Source: Rhodococcus jostii RHA1 (GTDB lineage: Bacteria; Actinomycetota; Actinomycetes; Mycobacteriales; Mycobacteriaceae). Taken from it: DNA of 64,000 nucleotides. The translations under genes were made by a program, and so were the position numbers. Of this stretch, positions 49,064-57,489 are shown in pieces. The stretch covers positions 868,001-932,000 of the forward strand of contig NC_008269.1 of NCBI RefSeq assembly GCF_000014565.1, written 5' to 3'. A model generated the notes under the pieces. That model saw nothing but the letters and a program-made list of their open reading frames with translations, ran no database searches and was not told the origin of the DNA. Numbering within the stretch: the first letter of the stretch is position 1; the number at the start of each line of letters is the position of its first letter.

Positions 49064-49627
49064 ATGACTTCGACGATCAACGACCGTACTCCCACTCGTC
49101 TGGAGGGCCCGGGTGGCGCGTATATCTCGGACCCGAAGAACGCCACGATGGTGATGGGTGGCAGCGAGTGGGATGGGGCCCCGCAGATCCCCGGTGCCAC
49201 CCTAGTCCTGCACGCCATGGGGGACCGAACCAACAACTCGCTCACGTTCGCGGAGGTCACCTTCCCCGTCGGCCAGCGTCCGTGGTTTCACACCCATCAC
49301 AGCGAGGATGAGGGTTTCTTCATCCTGGAAGGCCAACTGACGGTGACCGTCCTCGATGATGAGGGGCAGCGTCACACGCTGGTAACCAACCCCGGCGAAC
49401 TGGTGTGGGGACCGCAGGATTACGCGCACAGCTATCACGTCACCAGTGACGTGCCGTGCAAGACGATCATTGCGCTCACGCCCGGGTCGACGCTTCCGGG
49501 GTACTTCGCGGCCGTCCAGAATCTCGAGCTTGACCCCAACGACACGGCAGCGGTGGAGGCTTTCTGCGAAGAAACGCACAGGCTGTACGGGCTCGAGTTC
49601 TTGCCGCACATTCCTCTCGACGTGTGA
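49064..49627 (+). CDS. Cupin-domain protein
   Basis: A 187-residue single-cupin protein. The cupin motif 1 is PWFHTHHSEDEGFFILEGQLTV (two His, one Glu, metal-binding) and motif 2 is NPGELVWGPQDYAHSYHV (third His), around residues 70-130. The protein is like quercetin-2,3-dioxygenase-type small cupins, metal-dependent enzymes or isomerases. ATG 49,064 follows AAGGAAG. A SnoaL-like relic follows directly; a PucR regulator lies 0.6 kb further on. Substrate not readable. Confidence 0.87.
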   Translation: MTSTINDRTPTRLEGPGGAYISDPKNATMVMGGSEWDGAPQIPGATLVLHAMGDRTNNSLTFAEVTFPVGQRPWFHTHHSEDEGFFILEGQLTVTVLDDEGQRHTLVTNPGELVWGPQDYAHSYHVTSDVPCKTIIALTPGSTLPGYFAAVQNLELDPNDTAAVEAFCEETHRLYGLEFLPHIPLDV

Positions 49628-49632
49628 CGTCC

Positions 49633-50053
49633 GTGCCGGAAAAGAGTGAGTGCGCCAACGAAGAACTCGTCCACCGCTTCCTGGCCGCGATGGGCCGGTT
49701 GATGTTCCCGCGTTGAGCGAGCTCTTGGCGGAGGATGCAACCTGGTGGTTGGCTGGCGACCTGCCGGTCTCCGGGTTCTAAGACGGCAAGCCGGCTGCCA
49801 TCGGGCGACTTCCTGTGGTCCGCAGCCGCTCTGTCCGAGCTGGGTTCTCTCGGCTTCAAACGGCGACACCTCGTCAGCGCGGCACGCACCGTCGTAGCCG
49901 AGTACGTCGCTCCGGACGGGGGATGCTCGGTGGTAGGCAATATCGCAATACGTACTGCACCGTGTTCGAGTGTCGCGACGGCAAGATCAGTCCGTGCGGG
50001 AGCTCGATACCGCACACGTCGGTGAGGTCCTCTACCAAACCGGCAACGCATAG
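49633..50053 (+). pseudogene. SnoaL/NTF2-like (limonene-epoxide-hydrolase fold) relic
   Basis: From GTG 49,633 the frame reads ECANEELVHRFLAAMG, shifts near 49,695, then VPALSELLAEDATWWLAGDL and PVSGF, a TAA, DGKPAAIG, further shifts, and CTVFECRDGKI with the ending DTAHVGEVLYQTGNA at 50,053. The order fits a nuclear-transport-factor-2-fold enzyme of about 130 residues. Two or more frameshifts and one stop inactivate it. It would have been co-transcribed with the cupin gene. Confidence 0.65.
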
Positions 50054-50204
50054 TCGCACTGCTGGCCATAACGCAGCCGTAGGGGCTGCGGGTGCGCGCC
50101 GGCGCCCCGTAGCCCTGTGGCTGGCTGAGATTCTCAGCTGAACCATCTCATCGGATCGCGGAATTGCACGCCGGATCCGACCCGACTTGCGGCAGGATCG
50201 CCTC

Positions 50205-51482
50205 ATGCGATGGTGGCAGAATTTGCGAGGCGAAGACATTCTCGTCCCGACGACTCAACCGAGAGCCGCACTGTCACTCGACGATGAGGTTCGCTCTCTG
50301 GCCGGTGCCGGCGCACTCGACTGGGCCCATGCACTCGCGGTGGATCTGACGCGGGAATATGTCGAAGTCTCGATTCCCGAGCTCAGGCGGTCGGCCGACT
50401 TCACCAGGGGCCTGCAGATCAGCGCGGAGGCGAACATACTCGGGGTCCTTCTTATCCTTGGCTCGCCCGGTTCGGAGGTCCAGCCGCCTCGAGAGGCGCT
50501 GGACTTCGCCGATGAGGCCGTCGTGCAGCAGGTGCCGCTGGTCGCGGTGCTGCGGGGCTATCAACTGGGTATGCAGCACTGGCTGCGGTGGTGCGCACCT
50601 GTGATTGCTCGCCATACCAATCCCGTGGTCCAGGCCGACGAGCTTCAACTCGCCGTCTCGGCAGTCGTGCGGTATATAGACCGCCTCTCCGAGATCATGA
50701 TTGCCGAGTACGAGCGTGAACTGCAGCGACGTGCGACGTCGGGCGCTTCCCGTCGCGCCGCGCTGGTGAGAGCTGTCCTCGCCGGTGACGTGGTGAACGT
50801 CGACGACACCGCGCACCTCCTGCACTACCCACTGGCGGGCAGGCACATGGCGTTGGCCCTGCACAGCCGGGCGGACAGCACGAACCAGGTCGACGTTCTG
50901 GAGGCCGCAGCCAGATCTTTCGCTACTAGCGTCGGGGCAACTGGATTGCTGACCATTGCCACGGGCTTGGCCACCATGGATGCATGGGTCGCCGTCAAGG
51001 CGGACGGCGGAAGGCCGACGAACCCGATGCGCGAACGCGTCACCATCGGTGTCGGAACACCGCTGACTGGGGTAGCCGGCTTCGTTCAGTCCCACCGACA
51101 GGCGTTGCGGGCTCTGGAGATTCTTCACATGGCAGCGCCGGGGAAGCTGGACCCGATCACCTACTACGACCGAGTCCGGCTCATTTCCCTTGTAGCGAAG
51201 GATATTCCAGACGTCCAGACATTTGTCACTGCCACGCTGGGGGGTCTCGCGGGCAGAGATGAACGCTCTCACGAACTTCGCGAGACCCTCCTCGCGTTTT
51301 TGGAGGCGAACAAAAGTTATACCGCGGTGTCCCTCTCGTCTCATTTGCACAAGAACACCGTCGTTCAACGGGTGAAGAGGGCAAGCGAGCTAACCGGTCG
51401 AGATATCACGAATCACCTCAACCTGCATGTCGCCCTGATGCTGGTCGACGTGCTCGGCGAACGCGTTCTCGCTGATCCCTGA
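50205..51482 (+). CDS. PucR-family transcriptional regulator
   Basis: A 425-residue regulator of the PucR/CdaR type. Residues about 25-170 form an N-terminal RsbRD-like helical domain, the middle (about 200-330) a GGDEF-like effector part, and the C-terminus (about 360-420) the PucR HTH: YTAVSLSSHLHKNTVVQRVKRASELTGRDI. ATG 50,205 is eight bases after AGGA; TTG 50,187 would add six residues. Such proteins activate degradation genes; the neighbours are relics on both sides, except the cupin gene, so its target is unclear. Confidence 0.87.
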   Translation: MRWWQNLRGEDILVPTTQPRAALSLDDEVRSLAGAGALDWAHALAVDLTREYVEVSIPELRRSADFTRGLQISAEANILGVLLILGSPGSEVQPPREALDFADEAVVQQVPLVAVLRGYQLGMQHWLRWCAPVIARHTNPVVQADELQLAVSAVVRYIDRLSEIMIAEYERELQRRATSGASRRAALVRAVLAGDVVNVDDTAHLLHYPLAGRHMALALHSRADSTNQVDVLEAAARSFATSVGATGLLTIATGLATMDAWVAVKADGGRPTNPMRERVTIGVGTPLTGVAGFVQSHRQALRALEILHMAAPGKLDPITYYDRVRLISLVAKDIPDVQTFVTATLGGLAGRDERSHELRETLLAFLEANKSYTAVSLSSHLHKNTVVQRVKRASELTGRDITNHLNLHVALMLVDVLGERVLADP

Positions 51483-51704
51483 CACCGAAGTGACCAGTGG
51501 AAAGAATGCTGAAGATGGGGGTCCTGTTACCGCAGGAGGCAGGCGTAGATGTTGCCACAGACCCAAACGGTCAGCGGCCGACCTATCGAGTTCGGTGTTG
51601 GGAGTGTGACATGTCCGTGTCATCCCATTGCACACTCAAGCCAATCGTCGATCGCGTTCATCGTGACCGAGAGTGCGTCGCCATCGAAAAGAAGGTGATC
51701 TGCG

Positions 51705-52272
51705 TTGAGGATCGAGACAAAGGTTGCCGACATCGAGGGTGAGATCGCAGCATTTCACGCCAATCCGGTGGATCGGCCCATGCCGTTGTACTTCCTCACC
51801 TTCCCGTCCGCGAAGGACCCCTCGTGGGACGAGCGCCATCCCGGGCGGGCCACCATCGACATCGGGGTGACAAGTCGGTCCCTCTTCGAGCCCTCTGCGG
51901 ATACCGGGTGGATGAACCGCGGGGCGGACTACGACGAACTCAAAGCACGGCTCATCGAGGAACTGCTCGACCAGGTCTTCCGCTTCTGTCCCCAGCTGCG
52001 CGGCAAGATAGATCACACAGAACTGGCGACACCGCTGGGCTTCAACCATTTCCTCGGACGAGACCGTGGCGACTTCATGTCGCTCGCAGCCAGCCCGAAG
52101 CGATTCGCGATTCGTGGCCTCGGCGCGCACAGCGGCGTTCCCAACCTGTTTTTCAGCGAGCAAGATGTTGCCGCGGCCGGCGTCGTAGGCGCCGTGCAGG
52201 GCGGGGTGATCGCGGCATCCGGCGGTGCTCGGCAGGAACGTGCTCGAGGACCTTGCGGTTCAGTCCGGGTGA
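51705..52272 (+). pseudogene. C-terminal part of a phytoene-dehydrogenase-like FAD oxidoreductase
   Basis: The frame reads MPLYFLTFPSAKDPSWDERH, ATIDIGVTSRSLFEP, QVFRFCPQLRGKIDHTELAT, GFNHFLGRDRGDFMSLAASP and VPNLFFSEQDVAAAGVVGAV. This is the C-terminal third of an NAD(P)/FAD oxidoreductase of the carotenoid-desaturase/retinol-saturase type. A frameshift near 52,210 then diverts it; in the shifted frame AVLGRNVLEDLAVQSG ends at 52,272. The FAD-binding N-terminal part is missing. Nothing recognisable lies between 51,483 and 51,704. Confidence 0.7.
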
Positions 52273-52604
52273 GTGTCGCCGCCACTACCGCGGACGTGGA
52301 GACGACTCGAGTACGTAGGCCGGCCGTGATCGAAGTCGGCGTTCCCGGCGGGTCCAAGGCTGCGACCAGGCCAGGTTGAACCTTCTTCGAGCAGTCCCGG
52401 TGATCAGACGCTTGTTCTCGCCTGTGTTGTACCTACTCAGAGTGGGCCGGGCTCATCCTGGACTCGCAGTTCCCGGTGGGACGACATGGTCGGATCATCG
52501 CGAACAGCGCCAACATCGAAGGAACAAGTGTCCTCCTACGCCTCGGACCCTCTGTCAGTTGGCGCGGTGACAGGGTTCAGATGAGCTGCGCTGTCCGCGA
52601 TGGT
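52273..52604. other. No supported gene
   Basis: Spacer between the FAD relic and the converging hydrolase-SDR gene. No clear terminator. Confidence 0.4.
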
Positions 52605-54263
52605 TCAGAAGCCAGCGAACTTCTTGATCAGCCGGCGACGAATGGGAGCAGGCACGTTATTGGTGATCGCGCGAACAATCTTCAGCTTCGTGGTGTCGAC
52701 GATCCAGTGAACTCGGGCCCTATCCTCGGCGGCTTCGAGGATCGTGGTCGCGACGTCGTCGGCGGTGAGATTGATTCCGATCGAGTCGACGATGTCTCCG
52801 TGGGCGGCATCCATCATCGGGGTTGCCACGAAGTTTGGCATGATGTCGCACACGTGAATACCGTGTCGCTCCCATTCGATGTTCATTGCCTCGGTGAAGC
52901 CGCGCACCCAGAATTTGCTGGCCGAGTAGGTGGCCTCGCTGGGCACTCCGTACTCGGCGGAGAGCGAACACATGTTGATCACCTTGGCGTCGCCAGTCTT
53001 CGACAGGTGGGGGAAGGCGAGGTAGGTGCAGTTGAGCACCCCGTTGACGTTGACGCGGGTGATCAGTTCGTGTTGTTCGAGGGTCATGTCCTCGAATTTG
53101 TCGATGAACGCGACGCCGGCGTTGTTGACCAAGACCTCGAACGAGCCACCGTGTGCTGCCGCGAACTCGGCGAAGACGCGGGCGATCTCTGCCTTGTCGG
53201 TGACGTCCAGGCTGGCGTAGGTGTGCTGGTCACCAAGGTCGGCGCGCAGTTCGTCGAGGGCGGACGAATCGACGTCCGTTGCACACAGCGTCCAGCCCTT
53301 CGCGGCGAAGCGGCGGGCCGCTGCGCGACCGATGCCTGCGCCTGCGCCGGTAATGACGACGGTGCGGGGCATGAGAGTCTCCTGGTTCGAGTCGAGGGCT
53401 TGCTGAAGGAACTGGATTTGGTCGGTGACGATGGTCTCGAATGTCTCGCCGAGGTAGGGGGCGAAGTGCCCGCAGTCGTAGGTACGCACAACGCCGCGCC
53501 GGGCACGCTTTCCGGCCTTGACAGCTGGTGTCGGCGGGGTGGTCTCGTCCTTGGTCGCGACCTGCACGAGGACGGGAATGTCGAGGTCGCGCAGTGCTCG
53601 GCCGGGCGAGTACAGACCGACCCGCAGTGCGAATCGCGCCGCGACCCGTTGGTCGAACTGATGCCCCTGCGGGACCAGCTGTAGATATCCGGCCGCCTCG
53701 GGTGCGGTCATCAGCGCGGGCGACCCGGGTTCGCCGGAGGCCGCGACGTAATGCGGGGACAGCCCGAGAGCAGAACGCACCACGTCGTAGAGGGCGTGGC
53801 CGGTCAACCTCAACGACTGCACCGGGGGGATCGCGAGCAGCGAGGCGATCCCGTCGGTGTGCGGTACCTGTGCGATTGCCGCGGCCGCGCCCACCGGTTT
53901 CGCCAGGGCCATGGCGTGCCCCCCGGACAAGGAGGAGCCCCACAACACGATTCGGGAGGAGTCCACTTCGGGCCGGGACCGGGCGTAGTCGACCGCCGCG
54001 ATCCAGTCGGTGTGCTGCTTGCCGATGTCGAGGACCTGCCGCGGCGTACCGGCACTGGCACCGAAGTGCCGGTAGTCGAATACCAGCACGTGATACCCCT
54101 GGCCGGCGAACCGTTCCGCATACGCGTCCAGACGCATTTCCTTGACCCCCGCCAGTCCGTGCGCCATGACGATGCACGGCGCCGGTCCCTCGACGGCGGC
54201 GCGGTAGAACCACCCCGCGCACGCCTGTGAATCGGAAGTGAAGGTGATGTCGAAGCGGTCCAT
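52605..54263 (-). CDS. Alpha/beta hydrolase fused in frame to a short-chain dehydrogenase
   Basis: One open frame of 552 residues. Residues 1-297 are an alpha/beta hydrolase: VMAHGLAGVKEMRLDAYAER, WGSSLSGGHAMALA (nucleophile Ser), DETTPP, and the active-site His in YDCGHFAPY. Residues 298-552 are an SDR: VVITGAGAGIGRAAARRFAA (NAD(P) motif), NNAGVAFID, and the catalytic YSASK. At the joint, SDR-start ATG 53,372 is preceded by AGGAGA six bases upstream, so it could also be translated alone. The fusion may result from loss of the hydrolase stop codon. A TetR gene diverges; a palindrome lies between. Confidence 0.85.
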   Translation of the reverse strand: MDRFDITFTSDSQACAGWFYRAAVEGPAPCIVMAHGLAGVKEMRLDAYAERFAGQGYHVLVFDYRHFGASAGTPRQVLDIGKQHTDWIAAVDYARSRPEVDSSRIVLWGSSLSGGHAMALAKPVGAAAAIAQVPHTDGIASLLAIPPVQSLRLTGHALYDVVRSALGLSPHYVAASGEPGSPALMTAPEAAGYLQLVPQGHQFDQRVAARFALRVGLYSPGRALRDLDIPVLVQVATKDETTPPTPAVKAGKRARRGVVRTYDCGHFAPYLGETFETIVTDQIQFLQQALDSNQETLMPRTVVITGAGAGIGRAAARRFAAKGWTLCATDVDSSALDELRADLGDQHTYASLDVTDKAEIARVFAEFAAAHGGSFEVLVNNAGVAFIDKFEDMTLEQHELITRVNVNGVLNCTYLAFPHLSKTGDAKVINMCSLSAEYGVPSEATYSASKFWVRGFTEAMNIEWERHGIHVCDIMPNFVATPMMDAAHGDIVDSIGINLTADDVATTILEAAEDRARVHWIVDTTKLKIVRAITNNVPAPIRRRLIKKFAGF

Positions 54264-54347
54264 GGGGGGCTGCCTTCCGCGCCGGAGCGTCGTTGTGAGA
54301 TGGCACCGATATTTCCGAACTGGTGTGGCCACCGACACACATTATAT

Positions 54348-54377
54348 GGAACTACTTCCAAGATTGGAAGTAGTTCC
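54348..54377. promoter_or_regulatory. Palindromic operator between hydrolase-SDR and tetR 3
   Basis: GGAACTACTTCCA (54,348-54,360), AGAT, TGGAAGTAGTTCC (54,365-54,377): perfect 13-bp arms. A third half-site, TGGAAGTGGTT, follows at 54,383-54,393. It lies between two divergent starts (54,263 and 54,418), so the TetR protein probably controls both genes. Confidence 0.8.
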
Positions 54378-54417
54378 AACTATGGAAGTGGTTATAGGTT
54401 CTGGGTAGGATGAGGAG

Positions 54418-55041
54418 GTGACTTCGCAGGGCACGAGCCGGACCGCGCGGCGGGCCGCCGCAACTTATCGGGCGATTGTGGATGCCGCCGAGGAAGTCAT
54501 GCTCGAATACGGCTCCGACGCACTCACTTTGGACGCGGTGGCCGACCGTGCCGATGTGGCGGTACAGACGATCTACAACCGGGTCGGCGGCCGGTCGGCG
54601 CTGCTGGTCGCGGTGGCCGAGCGGGCGTTCGACGACAACCGTCAGTACATGGACGCCGCATACGCGGCCCCGGGTGCGCCAGTCGACCGGATCCTCCGGG
54701 CCGCGGAGGCGTACGCCAGGTTCGCGGCCGAGCGACCGCATCAGTTCCGACTGCTCGTCGAACCTCCAGACGAACCGGACGCTCTCACCCGGATCGCCGA
54801 CCTCGTCGCCGAACAGAACAACAAACTCGCCGCGGCCCTGGCCGATGGGGCTGAGGACGGCAGCATCAACCCGCACCTCGATCCGGCGACCGCCGCGACC
54901 GCACTGTGGGCAGCGATGAACGGCATCCTTGCACTGACCTGGCGCGCGGACCGACTCCGTAGCGACGACGCGCAAGCCCGCGAGCTGGTCACCACCATGA
55001 CGACGATGATCACTCAAGGCCTGTTCACAAGCACACGCTGA
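54418..55041 (+). CDS. TetR-family regulator 3
   Basis: A 207-residue TetR protein, HTH at residues about 15-60 (TYRAIVDAAEEVMLEYGSDA ... DVAVQTIYNRVGGRSALL), then a helical domain with FAAERPHQFRLLVEPPDEPD and LWAAMNGILAL, as in the WHG-type TetR C-terminal domain. GTG 54,418 is seven bases after AGGA. It is not close to the two paralogues at 5-9 kb. Divergent from the hydrolase-SDR gene with the operator in between, so it is its likely local repressor. Confidence 0.88.
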   Translation: MTSQGTSRTARRAAATYRAIVDAAEEVMLEYGSDALTLDAVADRADVAVQTIYNRVGGRSALLVAVAERAFDDNRQYMDAAYAAPGAPVDRILRAAEAYARFAAERPHQFRLLVEPPDEPDALTRIADLVAEQNNKLAAALADGAEDGSINPHLDPATAATALWAAMNGILALTWRADRLRSDDAQARELVTTMTTMITQGLFTSTR

Positions 55042-55108
55042 CACGCTCCGGAGACTCCCAGGATCGGCCACCTTCTCGCCACGCCGCATGGTCTCTGATC
55101 CGCCGACG

Positions 55109-55396
55109 TCATCGATTCAGTTGGAGGCGCGGGTATGCGCCCGCGAGACTGCGTATTTCGTCATGGCCACAGTTCGATTGAGCAATAACCTGCCACAAGC
55201 GCTCGATGAACCGGTGCGTTGTCATTCCGAAGTGAACTAGGATTTCCTCCTCCGGAGCGCCGCCGTATGGTGCCCACATTCCGGCGAACTCGATGAGGCG
55301 CTCTGCTTCGGTGTCGGGGTATTTGCGTTTGCGCTGGGGTTCGTCCCAAGCGGCAGGACGCCTCTGGCGCCGCTGTCGATATTCGCGGGAGTTCAT
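55109..55396 (-). CDS. Small DUF3263-like protein 2
   Basis: A 95-residue protein: basic N-terminus (REYRQRRQRR), then ERLIEFAGMWAPYGGAPEEE and ILVHFGMTTHRFIERLWQVI, which parallels the DUF3263-like protein at 30,773 (WCTYGGGDEHILPEFGLTPEAF). Both show W-x-x-Y-G-G/A then E-x-I-L-x-x-F-G-x-T. The ATG at 55,396 has no strong ribosome binding site, so the start is uncertain. It is last on the strand of the LysR-controlled block, 90 bases beyond the aldolase gene. Probably DNA-binding; role unknown. Confidence 0.55.
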   Translation of the reverse strand: MNSREYRQRRQRRPAAWDEPQRKRKYPDTEAERLIEFAGMWAPYGGAPEEEILVHFGMTTHRFIERLWQVIAQSNCGHDEIRSLAGAYPRLQLNR

Positions 55397-55486
55397 GGAT
55401 GTCACAATCGGGACTGAGGAACATGTCGGAGTGTGTTGTTCTCGTCGCACCGAGGGACGAGCGGAGTGCCAAGCCCCATACCGCAA

Positions 55487-56269
55487 CTAGTCGAGCAAAT
55501 CGGGCTGTGATGCGACGATGCGCTGATATAGGGGCTGGAACTGGAACCAGCCGGCATATTCCAGACCGACCTGGTCATAGGTCAACTTCGCGGTTGCTGC
55601 ATCGAGAGGTTTCGGATCACCTGCAGCCATAGCTATGAGTTGCGCCTGGCTTGACCGCTCCATCGTGATGAACCACCAAGCCGCGGAATCGACGGTGTGT
55701 CCGACTGTGAGGAGACCATGGTTTGCGAGGACTACCGCCTTGTTCTGGCCGAGGGCAACTCCGATCCGCCGACCTTCCTCCAACTCCGCTACGACGCCTG
55801 TGAAGTCATCGAATACGGCATGGTCGTTGTAAAACGCACATGCGTCCTGTGTCAAGGGATCAAGGCCTAGTTTGAGGCTGGACAATGCCTTGCCGTAGAG
55901 CGAGTGAGCGTGCGCGGCTGCGACCACGTCGGGCCTGGCGGCGTGTACCTGCGAGTGAATAACGAATGCTGCACGATTGACTGGCCGGTTTCCCTCGACA
56001 ATTTCACCTTCATGGTTGACGAGGATCAAGTCGCTCGCCTTGATCATGCTGAAGTGCATCCCGAATGGGTTGACCCAAAAGTGATCCGTCTTTTCGGGGT
56101 CCCGAGCAGTAATGTGCCCGGCCACTCCTTCATCGAACCCGCACTGGCTGAACAGGCGCAACGCAGCCGCGAGACGCTGCTTACGGTGTTGCCGTTCGTC
56201 GTCCACCGAATCGAATTTCGGCGGTGACGGTACCTCGATGCCTTCGCGGGTTTGTGCGAATTCTGTCAT
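55487..56269 (-). CDS. Class II aldolase/adducin-family protein
   Basis: A 260-residue zinc aldolase-fold protein. GFDEGVAGHITARDPEKTDH, FGMHFSMIKASDLILV, AAHAHSLYGKALSS (HxH metal ligands) and NHGLLTVGHTVDSAAWW (third His) are in place. Family members split or decarboxylate hydroxy- or keto-acids or epimerise sugar phosphates. ATG 56,269 is seven bases after AGGAGT. It is the downstream end of the minus-strand operon with the flavin monooxygenase and could cleave the oxygenated product; inference. Confidence 0.88.
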   Translation of the reverse strand: MTEFAQTREGIEVPSPPKFDSVDDERQHRKQRLAAALRLFSQCGFDEGVAGHITARDPEKTDHFWVNPFGMHFSMIKASDLILVNHEGEIVEGNRPVNRAAFVIHSQVHAARPDVVAAAHAHSLYGKALSSLKLGLDPLTQDACAFYNDHAVFDDFTGVVAELEEGRRIGVALGQNKAVVLANHGLLTVGHTVDSAAWWFITMERSSQAQLIAMAAGDPKPLDAATAKLTYDQVGLEYAGWFQFQPLYQRIVASQPDLLD

Positions 56270-56346
56270 TGTTCGGACTCCTACTCGTGTTGGTGCCGAT
56301 GTCTCGCCCACCTGGCAAATTCAGGAGAGCGACTGGGCGCGGACGG

Positions 56347-56826
56347 CTAGTGCGCCACCGTGACTTCCGGTTTGTCGGACGCAGGCCGCACGCACGCGGA
56401 TTTCCACCCGTCGGGTGCCCATCCGGGTACATGATCGATCACGCCGTAACCGTGGCTGCGCAAGTCGTCGGCGACCGCGTTCCAGAGTGCGGACGCATCG
56501 GTTGTCGGATCAACCGACACGACCGCACCATCCGCGATGCCGATTGCCGCGATGTCGTACAACAAGCTCGCGAGCGAGCGGACTCTGGTGGGCATGCGAA
56601 GGCAACTTTTACTCGCCACGTGCGCGGTTCGTGCATCGATGGATAGCAGAGTGCGGTGGGGGATCGCGGCGTACTCGTTGTCGATCTCGCGCGACATTGT
56701 CTGCGCCTGGCGTAGATCTGCCGCGGAGATAGTGATCAACTCATTTTCGGCCGGTCCGTTTCGGCGGAACCCTCCGGCATCCACGCCTACATAGAGGGTG
56801 ATCACGCGTTCATCGCATTCACTCAT
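56347..56826 (-). CDS. Unidentified protein in the monooxygenase operon
   Basis: A 159-residue soluble protein, between the flavin reductase gene (22 bases upstream) and the aldolase gene (77 bases downstream). Sequence: acidic N-terminus, VITLYVGVDAGGFRRNGPAE, a helix LRQAQTMSREIDNEYAAIPH, two cysteines around residue 75 and near the end, and WNAVADDLRSHGYGVIDHVP. No membrane segment and no family that I recognise. Operon position suggests an accessory or second enzyme for the monooxygenase pathway. Confidence 0.65.
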   Translation of the reverse strand: MSECDERVITLYVGVDAGGFRRNGPAENELITISAADLRQAQTMSREIDNEYAAIPHRTLLSIDARTAHVASKSCLRMPTRVRSLASLLYDIAAIGIADGAVVSVDPTTDASALWNAVADDLRSHGYGVIDHVPGWAPDGWKSACVRPASDKPEVTVAH

Positions 56827-56848
56827 AGTCCATCTCTTCTCGAATACG

Positions 56849-57361
56849 CTAAACGTGGAAGGCATTACGCTGTGCTATCGCGGGTCGACTCCCCGAATAG
56901 CGACCACGGTGATAGAGGAGCGGACTCGCACCGTCGGCAGTGGAAGCGAGGTGCCGTACCCGACCTACGACGATCAGGTGGTCACCCCCGGGATGGCTGG
57001 TCTCGATCTCGCACTCGATCCACGCGCACGCACCATCGATGATCGGGAGTCCTCCGGGTGACTCGCTCCAGGAGACACCCGCGAATTTGTCGCCACCCGA
57101 TGTTGCGAAAGCGGCACTGATGGCCTGCTGCCCCTCGGTGAGGACGTTGACGCAGAATCTGCCGTGGCGCGCAATCAGCGGCCAACTCTTCGAGGACTTG
57201 GCTGGCAGTGCGAGAACCAGCGGCGGGTTCAGTGACAGCGACGAGAAGGATTGACATGTGAACCCTAGTGGGCCATCCGGCGATGTACCTGTAATCACCG
57301 TTATTCCGGTCGCGAAATGGCCCAGGACCTCGCGAAACGTGTCCCCTGGTTGTGCCGACAT
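56849..57361 (-). CDS. Flavin reductase (FMN, DIM6/NTAB family)
   Basis: A 170-residue flavin:NAD(P)H reductase: FREVLGHFATGITVITG, GFTCQSFSSLSLNPPLVLAL, SKSWPLIARHGRFCVNVL and GGDHLIVVGRVRHL are the standard blocks of the flavin_reduct domain. It supplies reduced FMN to two-component monooxygenases; the matching LLM oxygenase gene is 128 bases upstream. ATG 57,361 follows AGAGGA. A 13-bp inverted repeat lies between the two genes and may set their ratio. Confidence 0.9.
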   Translation of the reverse strand: MSAQPGDTFREVLGHFATGITVITGTSPDGPLGFTCQSFSSLSLNPPLVLALPAKSSKSWPLIARHGRFCVNVLTEGQQAISAAFATSGGDKFAGVSWSESPGGLPIIDGACAWIECEIETSHPGGDHLIVVGRVRHLASTADGASPLLYHRGRYSGSRPAIAQRNAFHV

Positions 57362-57398
57362 GGATGGTCGTCCTCTTTCATCAACGAGTTGCTGATCC

Positions 57399-57444
57399 GG
57401 ATGCAGGCGGGAGTTTTCGGGTAACCCGCCCCCCGCCTGCATCC
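57399..57444 (-). promoter_or_regulatory. Inverted repeat between monooxygenase and reductase genes
   Basis: GGATGCAGGCGGG (57,399-57,411) and CCCGCCTGCATCC (57,432-57,444): perfect 13-bp arms, 20-base loop. Within a minus-strand operon it could attenuate transcription or protect the upstream message, giving more oxygenase than reductase. It could also be a true terminator. Confidence 0.6.
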
Positions 57445-57489
57445 GACTGTCAGCGGCAGGTTCGCTTCACGCTGCTCGGGGGAGCGGAC

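Noticed and set aside
50274-51368. 364-codon minus-strand frame opposite the PucR gene.
   Set aside because: Shadow of the PucR gene, which has all domain motifs on the plus strand.
51497-51742. 81-codon frame after the PucR gene.
   Set aside because: No motif and it overlaps the FAD-oxidoreductase relic in another frame.
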